From contig JAQUAW010000009.1 of the NCBI GenBank assembly GCA_028687045.1, forward strand, positions 1 through 41,393: a stretch of 41,393 bases of DNA, given 5' to 3'. The DNA comes from Patescibacteria group bacterium (GTDB lineage: Bacteria > Patescibacteriota > Patescibacteriia > Magasanikbacterales > UBA922). Shown here in pieces: positions 20,126-27,813 of this stretch; positions within the stretch are counted from its first letter, which is position 1; every line of letters begins with the position of its first letter. The notes below the pieces were generated by a model that had not been told where the DNA came from, did not search any database, and worked only from the letters and a program-made list of their open reading frames with translations. Made by a program: the position numbers and the translations under genes.

Positions 20126-20851
20126 GCGGTAGTGTACAGTAATTTGTACAAAATGTGCTACAATAGGAGATGTATAAAAAAATTAAACAGACTCAATTGA
20201 GTCGCTGGAAAATGGCACAACTGATCACAGAGTGGTGTTATGCAACTCCAGCAGCAGTCTGTGCTAGAAAGTTAAATCTTTCTAGAACAACTGTCCAACT
20301 GTGGTATGGAAGAATAAGAGAAAAAATTCTTCAACTACCTCCGCCACCTCTGTTTACAGGAGCGGTGGAAGTAGATGAAAGTTATTTTGGTAAAAAACCA
20401 TTTGGTATGAAAGGTACCGGAATGGTAGGTAAAGTACCTTTCTTTGGTATTCGCTCTAGGGAAACCGGTTTAGTCTGGGTTACAACAATGAATGTTGAAC
20501 CACGTCAAGAAACCATAATTCCAATTATTCAAAAAATGGTTTCTCCTGGGACAACTATCTATTCTGATGGTTTTGGTGCTTACGCACCACTTAAATCACT
20601 TGGTTACAAACACAGAGTTGTATATCATGCTCATGTCTATGTTACTGACAAAAATGTCTACACCAATGGTATTGAATCCTTTTGGAGATATCTCAGACAT
20701 TTCTTTCGTAGTAAAAGAACTTTGAGTAAAAATGTTTACAAACAGTACCTCTCAGAAGCAGTTTTTAGGTTCAACACTCGACCTATGGCAAATCTCCGCA
20801 AGGTTGTGCGTAATTTTCTTGATTTTGATTAAAATTACTGTACACTACCGC
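20126..20851 (+). mobile_element. ISXO2/IS1595-like insertion sequence
   Basis: 20-bp terminal inverted repeats GCGGTAGTGTACAGTAATTT / AAATTACTGTACACTACCGC; TAGTA on both sides; encodes transposase. Confidence 0.85.
20170..20832 (+). CDS. ISXO2-like (IS1595 family) DDE transposase
   Basis: VEVDESYFGKKP, IYSDGFGAY, TNGIESFWRYLRHFFR. Confidence 0.9.
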   Translation: MYKKIKQTQLSRWKMAQLITEWCYATPAAVCARKLNLSRTTVQLWYGRIREKILQLPPPPLFTGAVEVDESYFGKKPFGMKGTGMVGKVPFFGIRSRETGLVWVTTMNVEPRQETIIPIIQKMVSPGTTIYSDGFGAYAPLKSLGYKHRVVYHAHVYVTDKNVYTNGIESFWRYLRHFFRSKRTLSKNVYKQYLSEAVFRFNTRPMANLRKVVRNFLDFD

Positions 20852-20943
20852 TAGTAGGGGGAGAATCAATTTTTATTTTGTTATTTTTTTAGAAACAACA
20901 TAAGGAATTTAAAACTTTTGTTTGTAATTTTTATTTTTTTTAA

Positions 20944-20977
20944 TAAAAAAATTCCTGACGTAATCAGGAATTTTGTT
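20944..20977 (-). terminator. intrinsic terminator of the infC-rpmI-rplT operon
   Basis: aaaaaattcctgacgtaatcaggaattttgtttt. Confidence 0.7.
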
Positions 20978-20988
20978 TTGTAAAAGTT

Positions 20989-21333
20989 TTATTTTACTTC
21001 TTCAAATATTTTTGTAAATACTTGAGGATTTTTTTCTGCTATTTCAGCTAGAATTTTTCTATCAATCAATACCTCGTTTTTCTTTAGTGAATTTATAAAT
21101 ACACTATATGAAGTACCTAAGGCACGAACAGCTGCATTGATTTTTACTTGCCATAAACGGCGATTTTCTCTTTTTTTGTTTTTTCTATCACGATAAGCAT
21201 AAGCACCGGCTTTGGTATCTGCAGTTTGAGCTAGTTTTATCAAACTTTTTCTACCTGCTTCAAAACCTTTGGTTCTTTTCATGATGGCCTTACGGCGTTT
21301 GACGTGTTGTACACCTCTTTTTACTCTAGGCAT
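20989..21333 (-). CDS. rplT: ribosomal protein L20
   Basis: MPRVKRGVQHVKRRKAIMKRTKGFEAGRKSL. Confidence 0.97.
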   Translation of the reverse strand: MPRVKRGVQHVKRRKAIMKRTKGFEAGRKSLIKLAQTADTKAGAYAYRDRKNKKRENRRLWQVKINAAVRALGTSYSVFINSLKKNEVLIDRKILAEIAEKNPQVFTKIFEEVK

Positions 21334-21352
21334 AATATTTATTTATTACAGT

Positions 21353-21559
21353 TTATGAATATGGCAAAGCTTTGACAACAGTTTTTTGCAATGGCAAAGA
21401 AACCACATTGTCAGTACGTTTGTTGCGTTTGGTATTACCTGATTCACGAGAGTTGAAATGATCTTGACCATCAGTTCTTTTTAGAACTTTTGTGCCTTTT
21501 TTTGATCTTTTCACCATGAATCTTTTGGCAGTGCCTTTGTGTGTCTTCATTTTTGGCAT
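21353..21559 (-). CDS. rpmI: ribosomal protein L35
   Basis: MPKMKTHKGTAKRFMVKRSKKG. Confidence 0.95.
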   Translation of the reverse strand: MPKMKTHKGTAKRFMVKRSKKGTKVLKRTDGQDHFNSRESGNTKRNKRTDNVVSLPLQKTVVKALPYS

Positions 21560-21651
21560 ATTTTTGATAATTTTGAGATAATTGAAGCTCCGTGATTATA
21601 GACTACTTTTGAGCTTAAGTCAAGAGATGGTGTGTGTATAGGTTCTTTTGA

Positions 21652-22200
21652 TTACTTTTTAACAATAATCGTCACAATACTTTTGCCTTGTCTAATGATT
21701 TCTTGTTCAAAACGAGTTTCTGTTGTTTTTTGAATATCGGTTATCATTTTTTTGACAATTTCAATTCCTATCTCTGGTCTGGCGTTTTCACGGCCTTTCA
21801 TATTTAATTCAATTTTTACTTTGTCACCTCTATTTAGAAATTTTTCAGCTTGTTTTTGTTTTATTTGTAAGTCATGTTCACTAATACGAGCAGAAAGACG
21901 AAGACCTTTGGTTTCACTGGTTTTAGAGTGAGCTTTTTGTTTGCGTGCTTCTTTTTCTTTTTGGTATTTGAATTCTGTAAAATCAATTAGTCTAGCCACT
22001 GGAGGAGTACTTTTTGGATTGATTTCTACTAAGTCCATTTCTTTTTCAAAAGCCATATCAAGCGCTGCTTTTTTGGACATTGTACCTATATTTTTTCCTT
22101 CTTCATCCAAAACTATAAGCTCTTCAGCTTCAATCTCATTATTTTTTTTGTATTTTGGAATTAGGGCTTTTTCTGGACGTTTTTTTCGGGATATACGCAT
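21652..22200 (-). CDS. infC: translation initiation factor IF-3
   Basis: VARLIDFTEFKYQKEKEARKQK; infC-rpmI-rplT order. Confidence 0.96.
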   Translation of the reverse strand: MRISRKKRPEKALIPKYKKNNEIEAEELIVLDEEGKNIGTMSKKAALDMAFEKEMDLVEINPKSTPPVARLIDFTEFKYQKEKEARKQKAHSKTSETKGLRLSARISEHDLQIKQKQAEKFLNRGDKVKIELNMKGRENARPEIGIEIVKKMITDIQKTTETRFEQEIIRQGKSIVTIIVKK

Positions 22201-22261
22201 AACGTTTTTTATTGTTTAGTTTTTTTTCTAAGATTAAGGTGGTCTTTGTGAAAGTTTTACT

Positions 22262-22351
22262 ATATTAAAGTAAGCTTGAAAGGCCTAAAAAGCTCAAAAG
22301 GCTTAAAAGGCTTTTTTGGCTTTTTAGGCATTTCAAGCCTTTCAGGCTTTT
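22262..22351. repeat. AAAGGCTT-word inverted repeat
   Basis: gcttgaaaggcctaaaaagc...gctttttaggcatttcaagcctttcaggc, related to 6469-6697. Confidence 0.65.
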
Positions 22352-22355
22352 TTTT

Positions 22356-22774
22356 CGTGGAGATGCCGGGAATTGAACCCGGGTCTAGATGGGTTATCTC
22401 CATATTCTACATGTGTAGCTAGGTTTGGTATTTCGTATGGTAGCTAGAAAACCAGCAAAACAACTACCAACTATTCTGGTTTATTGTCAATTGAAACGTT
22501 CAGAAAACCATTTCAATTTACGCTCGATGGGGGTTGACACCGCAGGCTTCAATATCGAGTATCTCGAAAAGCGATGGTAGATGAGCTTGTTTAAGCTACT
22601 ACAGATGCGAATGATGGCATACTGAAAGCGTTAGCTAGGCTAACAACAGCTGTTCTCACGCGACTTGCTAAGTTTGCACTTAGGAATTCTACGCCGGTAT
22701 TTACGAGGAAAGCGTAGCTCCTCGACATGCTTATGGAAGGTAACAAGATCCAACTATCGAATCCTGTCATCCCC
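22356..22774 (-). ncRNA. ssrA: transfer-messenger RNA (tmRNA)
   Basis: 5' GGGGATGACAGGATTCGATAG and 3' GACCCGGGTTCAATTCCCGGCATCTCCA; G3:U70 acceptor pair; adjacent to smpB; tag ORF at 22591-22677. Confidence 0.93.
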
Positions 22775-22874
22775 TTGATTGAAAATTTAGAAATTTTCAA
22801 TTTTAAATTTTCAATTATTTTAGTAACAAACAAGTCACTTTGAAAATTGAAAATTAGTTAATTGAAAATTGTGG

Positions 22875-23321
22875 TTAATAGTCGCCTTTGAGGGCACGTT
22901 TTATGTCACGTTTTCCTTCTCGTTCTTTTATGACACGTTTTTTGTCGAATTGTTTTTTACCACGTCCAATGCCTATTTCTACCTTTATTTTACGGCCTTT
23001 AGTATATACTGAAAGGGGGATAATTGTCAAGCCTTTTTCTTGCAATTTTCCTGTTAAATAAGCTATTTGTTTCTTGTTTAGTAGAATTTTTCGGCTTTTT
23101 TCTGGTTCATAATCTTTTACATTAGAATATTTGTATTTGGAAATGTGAGTGTTTAGTAAGTAAGCTTCTTCATTGTGAAAAGTTACAAAACTGCCAGCCA
23201 ACTTGATTTGTTTGTTGCGTACAGATTTTACTTCAGGACCTGTCAATACTAAGCCAGCCTCCAGAGTCTCGAGGATTTCGTAGTCGAATCTTGCTTTTTT
23301 ATTGACGGCGTAGGTGGGCAT
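22875..23321 (-). CDS. smpB: SsrA-binding protein SmpB; start at MPTYAVNKKARFDYEI
   Basis: DYEILETLEAGLVLTGPEVKSVR; ORF-track N-terminal extension translates a repeat. Confidence 0.95.
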   Translation of the reverse strand: MPTYAVNKKARFDYEILETLEAGLVLTGPEVKSVRNKQIKLAGSFVTFHNEEAYLLNTHISKYKYSNVKDYEPEKSRKILLNKKQIAYLTGKLQEKGLTIIPLSVYTKGRKIKVEIGIGRGKKQFDKKRVIKEREGKRDIKRALKGDY

Positions 23322-23334
23322 ATTCTTTTTTAAT

Positions 23335-23425
23335 TCCTCCCCCACGATAAGGGGGAGGTTAGGAGGGGGTTGCGTGGCAGTACAACGCAACCCCACCCCA
23401 ACCCTCCCCTTACAAATGGGAGGGA
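23335..23425. repeat. MITE-like CCTCCCCC palindromic element
   Basis: tcctcccccacgataagggggaggttaggagggggttgcgt...acgcaaccccaccccaaccctccccttacaaatgggaggga. Confidence 0.65.
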
Positions 23426-23559
23426 GATTGTTATTTCGTAGTTTAAAGTAATTTTTAAATAATAAGGATATTCTTGACTTATAATAAGCTATTTGTACAT
23501 TTTTTGCAAGATTCAGGTAATTGTTGTATAATAAATTCAAATTATTTTTGTAAAAATAT

Positions 23560-24000
23560 ATGTTTTCTCATAAAAAAAAATTTGATTTGGTTTTGGGTAT
23601 TTTTTTAGTAATTGCTCTTTTTGTAATAATTGCGGTTTCTATAATTTTGTATTTATTGTTTAGTAGATATCAGACAAAAAGTAATTTTATAAATACTAAT
23701 CAAAATAGTAATTTTCAACAACAACTAAGTCCTATTGAATTATTGAATAGTTATGAAGAAGAAATTAAAAAACAAATTGATTTAGTACAGACTAGTGACA
23801 AAGATATTGCAACAGTTGCCAAAAATTTGGAAAACGATATGTTGAATATTCGTGTACCTGCGGAAAAAAGAGAAATGTTTTTGAGTGCAACTCTACAAAT
23901 TGTGCGTATGCAAGATCAAGGATTGGAGATTGATCCGAAGGCTAGTAAAGATAAAATTTTGGAAATTTTAAATAGTTTAGTTAATTATGAAGAAAGATAA
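23560..24000 (+). CDS. membrane-anchored hypothetical protein
   Basis: 146-aa ORF with N-terminal TM. Confidence 0.7.
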   Translation: MFSHKKKFDLVLGIFLVIALFVIIAVSIILYLLFSRYQTKSNFINTNQNSNFQQQLSPIELLNSYEEEIKKQIDLVQTSDKDIATVAKNLENDMLNIRVPAEKREMFLSATLQIVRMQDQGLEIDPKASKDKILEILNSLVNYEER

Positions 24001-24748
24001 ATCTGTTTTTGTTGCTATTGCCTCTATATTTATATTGCCTCTAATTTTGTTGGTTATAAATTTTTGGCCAAATAAGTATGTCTTTTTTGTAGGCATGGGA
24101 TTATTAATTGCATATTTTTCTTTTGTTGCTTTTCGATATACTTTGGATAAATCAGAGATTGCACTCAACTTTATGACTTCTTGGTCATTTGTTGCTTTGA
24201 TTCTTTTGGTAGAAAATATTTTGATACGTTATATTTTCATTGCATTTTCAGTATTAGTTTTTTTCTTTATTGCTTATTGGAGTAGACCTCAGACAAGTCA
24301 TTCTATCCAAGTAAAAGAAAAACCTTTGCGTCGTATGATGATGATGCTGTATGTTTTCAATACTTATGCTTTTATGATAGGTGCTTATGCTTTGCATATT
24401 TATTTTCCTAATTTTTCTTTTGTTTTGATTAGTATTTTTTCTGCAGTTTATTCTGCTTTTGCGGCTTACATGATATGGAGTTTGTATTTCAAATCAGAGT
24501 TCAAAAAGTTACTTATTTGGTCTATTATATTTGCTACGGTTGTCTTTGAACTCATGTGGGTGATGATTTATTTACCATTTGGTTATTTGGCTTTAGGGTT
24601 ACTCACTGTTTGGATTTGGTATTTGTTACAATTATTTGTACGTTTTCATTTGACAAAAGAAAATATAATTTGGAAACAGCAAATTTCATTTTTGTTAATT
24701 AATTTAATTCTGTATATTTTTGTACTTTATATTATTAGATGGGTATGA
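23987..24748 (+). CDS. polytopic membrane protein
   Basis: multiple hydrophobic segments; overlaps neighbours as in an operon. Confidence 0.75.
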   Translation: MKKDKSVFVAIASIFILPLILLVINFWPNKYVFFVGMGLLIAYFSFVAFRYTLDKSEIALNFMTSWSFVALILLVENILIRYIFIAFSVLVFFFIAYWSRPQTSHSIQVKEKPLRRMMMMLYVFNTYAFMIGAYALHIYFPNFSFVLISIFSAVYSAFAAYMIWSLYFKSEFKKLLIWSIIFATVVFELMWVMIYLPFGYLALGLLTVWIWYLLQLFVRFHLTKENIIWKQQISFLLINLILYIFVLYIIRWV

Positions 24749-25845
24749 TAAAAAAACAACCTCCACATTTACCAGAAAAAGTTTATTCCACAAAAGCAGC
24801 TCAAAGTTGGCAAAATATTCGTCTTATTATTTATGTTGCTATAATTTCTTTGTTAGCCGGATTTACGGGTGCTTTGGTTATAACTGCTTGGTTTGAACCT
24901 TCTCTTTATTCTACGCAAGGAGGAGTTTTTTTGATAAATAATAATAAAAATGATAATGACAAAGATAATGACATCACTACTTGGAGTCAGACTCCAAGTG
25001 TTTTGGCTGCCAAGAGATTAGAATTTAGTACTATAAATATTTTTGACAAAACATTGCAAGTGTCAGGTAATTTTTATCCAGAGAGTTCTTTTTTGGGTAG
25101 GGTGGCTATGCTTAGCTCTAGTGGTTGGGGAGTTATTTATTATCCAGATTTCAATAAAGTAAAATTAACTAATTGGTTAGCACTAGATAGTCAAGGTTTG
25201 GAATACAAAATTGAAAATACTATTTTTGATTCAGCTAGGGGAATGCTTTATGTAAAATTTGTGGGTAATAATTTTCGTGTGATGTCTTTTCCTGATTGGA
25301 ACAACTTTGGTAATGGCACCAAAGTTTGGGTTTCTGATTACAATGTTTGGAAAGAAAGACAGCTAGGTGATACTATTGTTGTGGCTGAAAGTATACACAA
25401 AATTACTGAACAATATAGTCGTCTAAGACTTGAACCAGAAACTGAAATAGGTAATATTGTTATGACTGAAGAAGGTCAATTTGTTGGTTTTGTGGATAAA
25501 AATGGTATGTTGCAGACAGCCTGGTTTGCAGATTATCAATTGCCTCATCTTTTGGAAAATGGTGAATTTATAAAAAATAATATTGATTGGACAGGTTACT
25601 TTGTTGAGCGTCATGGTATAAGTGATATTACTGGAACACCTGGTAATGGTTTTTATATAGTTAATCCTGGTAGTGATGCTACAATTTTGAAAAAAGGTGA
25701 TATAATTATTGCCGTAAATGGTAGTAGTATAGATCTTCATAATTTGTGGAAGACATTGCTGACAACTAGTGGAGATTTTTCTTTGACTGTTTGGAGAAAT
25801 AATGAAGAAGTAGATTTGAAAATTCATCTAATTTCTAATAACTAA
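24739..25845 (+). CDS. membrane-anchored PDZ-domain protein, degenerate HtrA/trypsin-like
   Basis: C-terminal PDZ GFYIVNPGSDATILKKGDIIIAVNGSSI; no clear catalytic GNSGG. Confidence 0.7.
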   Translation: MGMIKKQPPHLPEKVYSTKAAQSWQNIRLIIYVAIISLLAGFTGALVITAWFEPSLYSTQGGVFLINNNKNDNDKDNDITTWSQTPSVLAAKRLEFSTINIFDKTLQVSGNFYPESSFLGRVAMLSSSGWGVIYYPDFNKVKLTNWLALDSQGLEYKIENTIFDSARGMLYVKFVGNNFRVMSFPDWNNFGNGTKVWVSDYNVWKERQLGDTIVVAESIHKITEQYSRLRLEPETEIGNIVMTEEGQFVGFVDKNGMLQTAWFADYQLPHLLENGEFIKNNIDWTGYFVERHGISDITGTPGNGFYIVNPGSDATILKKGDIIIAVNGSSIDLHNLWKTLLTTSGDFSLTVWRNNEEVDLKIHLISNN

Positions 25846-25865
25846 TTTCTAATAAAATATAAGGT

Positions 25866-25930
25866 AATATTTGTTTAATATTTGAAAATATTAGGCAGAT
25901 ATTATAACAAATATTAAAAAATATTATTTA
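25866..25930. repeat. phased ATATT array
   Basis: aatatttgtttaatatttgaaaatattaggcagatattataacaaatatt. Confidence 0.55.
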
Positions 25931-25947
25931 ATAAATTCACAAACATT

Positions 25948-26553
25948 ATGTTCAACACACACAACCCTCTAGGACGTCTTCGACGTGGTTTCAAATTAAT
26001 ATTTTTGGTGGGAATTTTGGTAGCTATACTTTCGGTTGGCGTTACCTTACTTTTTCCCTTGCAGTATAGAGCTGATGCTCAAGTACTGATAATTTCACAA
26101 TCACGTACGGGTGTTGATCCATATACTGTTGTGCGTTCAGCTGAACGTGTTGGCGAAAATATTGCTCAAGTTATGAAGACCAATGATTTTTATGCCAAAG
26201 TAAAAGATCAAAAAAATTATGATATAGATTGGTCTTATTTTGAAAACAAAAATGAAAGAGAAAAACGCAAACTTTGGCAAAAGACGATTGTACCTTCTGT
26301 TGTTTATGGTACTGGAGTTTTGAATGTTTCTTCATTTCATCGTGAACCTGCAGTAGCTGAAAAATTAGCCAATGCTGCTACTGATGCTCTTGTGGCTCGT
26401 GGTTGGGAATATATTGGTGGAGACGTGACTATCAAAGTAGTCAACAATGCTGTGGTTACCAAGTGGCCAGTTAGACCAAACCTTGCATTGAATGCCTTGC
26501 TTGGATTTATGGTAGGAGTATTTTTGATGGGATTAGTAGTGGTGAAGAAATAG
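25948..26553 (+). CDS. Wzz-like chain-length-determinant family membrane protein
   Basis: two terminal TMs; YRADAQVLIISQSRTGVDPYTVVRSAERVGENIAQVM. Confidence 0.65.
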   Translation: MFNTHNPLGRLRRGFKLIFLVGILVAILSVGVTLLFPLQYRADAQVLIISQSRTGVDPYTVVRSAERVGENIAQVMKTNDFYAKVKDQKNYDIDWSYFENKNEREKRKLWQKTIVPSVVYGTGVLNVSSFHREPAVAEKLANAATDALVARGWEYIGGDVTIKVVNNAVVTKWPVRPNLALNALLGFMVGVFLMGLVVVKK

Positions 26554-26668
26554 TGATTGAAACCCTCCTGACCTCCCTTAGAAAGGGAGGAACCTAAAAA
26601 GAAATTAAGTTTTTAGAAAAGTCCTCCCCTTTATAAGGGGAGACAGAGGTGTTTGTTGGAGCGAAATT
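26553..26668. repeat. MITE-like element, left copy
   Basis: gtgattgaaaccctcctgacctcccttagaaagggagg...gtcctcccctttataaggggagacagaggtgtttgttggagcg. Confidence 0.7.
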
Positions 26669-26679
26669 AAGTTTACTTT

Positions 26680-27051
26680 ATGATTCCTTATTTACAAAAA
26701 CTCCAAGAAATAAAAATGCGGGCTAGAAGATTGAGGAATAATCAGACAGAAACAGAAAAAATATTGTGGAAGAAAATAAGGAATAGAAAAATAAATAATT
26801 TGAGATTTTTGCGACAATTCCCTATAATATTCAATATAAATAATAAAATAAATTATTTTATAGCAGATTTCTATTGTCATGAAAAAAAGACTGTTTTGGA
26901 AATAGATGGTAAAATACATTTGAAACAAAAAGATTATGATGAAATGCGAGAAGAAACATTGAAGGAAATGGGATTTAAAATTACCAGGTTTACTAATGAA
27001 GAAATTTTGAATAATTTAGACAAGGTTTTAGAAAAAATTTATAATTTATAA
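26680..27051 (+). CDS. DUF559-family (Vsr/REase-like) putative endonuclease
   Basis: RARRLRNNQTETEKILWKKIRNRKINNLRFLRQFPI...IADFYCHEKKTVLEIDG. Confidence 0.85.
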   Translation: MIPYLQKLQEIKMRARRLRNNQTETEKILWKKIRNRKINNLRFLRQFPIIFNINNKINYFIADFYCHEKKTVLEIDGKIHLKQKDYDEMREETLKEMGFKITRFTNEEILNNLDKVLEKIYNL

Positions 27052-27085
27052 AAACTCACCTGTCCTTCCTTAAAAATGAGTTACG

Positions 27086-27199
27086 GTGATTGAAACCCCT
27101 CTGCCTCCCCTTAAAAAGGGGAGAACCTGAAAAGTAAACTTGGCTTTTAGAAGAGTTCCTCCCTTTTTAAGGGAGGTCAGGAGGGTTTGTCGGAACGAA
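27086..27199. repeat. MITE-like element, right copy
   Basis: ggtgattgaaacccctctgcctccccttaaaaaggggag...ttcctccctttttaagggaggtcaggagggtttgtcggaacg. Confidence 0.7.
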
Positions 27200-27259
27200 A
27201 AAAAAGTTTTAAATATTTTAGGAAAATTAATTTATGTTTAATTATTAATTTAAACAATA

Positions 27260-27591
27260 TGCAACAAGAATTAGCTCAATTTGATTTTTTGAAAGTTTTT
27301 ATAGAAAAAACTTTGGATGAAGCAGGTTTTGAAACTTTGTCAGAAGAAACACGTAGTGAATATGTGCCTCAATTTGTGGCAGAAGCCGAACGTCGTCTTG
27401 GTTTGGCACTTATCCCTAAGTTGTCTGAAGAATCTGTAAAAAATTTGGAAAAATTTTTGCAACAAAAAGATTTTTCTCCAGAAGATTTGCAACAATTTTG
27501 GGTAGACAATATTCCAGATTTTCAAGCGACAGTAGATCAAACTTTGCTTGATTTCAAAGGAGAATTGAAAGATATAGTGTCTACTCTATAA
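27260..27591 (+). CDS. hypothetical protein (DUF5663-like), start probably MQQELAQFDF
   Basis: 110-aa acidic helical protein; start moved out of the flanking repeat. Confidence 0.6.
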
Positions 27592-27599
27592 ATTTTTTT

Positions 27600-27809
27600 A
27601 TGCCTGTACCAACTCAAGCACAATTAGAAGAAAGCAAAAAAATGAATCAAGAAAAATTACTTCGTTTGCAACAAGCTTATGATAATTTTGTTATTGAATG
27701 GGATGGTATTGAAAAAGAAGAAAAAGAAGTATTGGAGCAACTTAGAAGCTATGTAAAAAAATCAAAAATACATGATATTTTAAGTACTATTCATTCTATA
27801 AAACATTAA
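27600..27809 (+). CDS. small coiled-coil hypothetical protein
   Basis: 69-aa ORF within an operon. Confidence 0.6.
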   Translation: MPVPTQAQLEESKKMNQEKLLRLQQAYDNFVIEWDGIEKEEKEVLEQLRSYVKKSKIHDILSTIHSIKH

Positions 27810-27813
27810 CTAT

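Larger units (their letters stand above)
20037..20868. repeat. palindromic MITE-like element interrupted by the IS
   Basis: left arm aatccccctcctattaggaggggttaggggagg; right arm accccctctaactccccctagta // tagtagggggaga. Confidence 0.65.
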
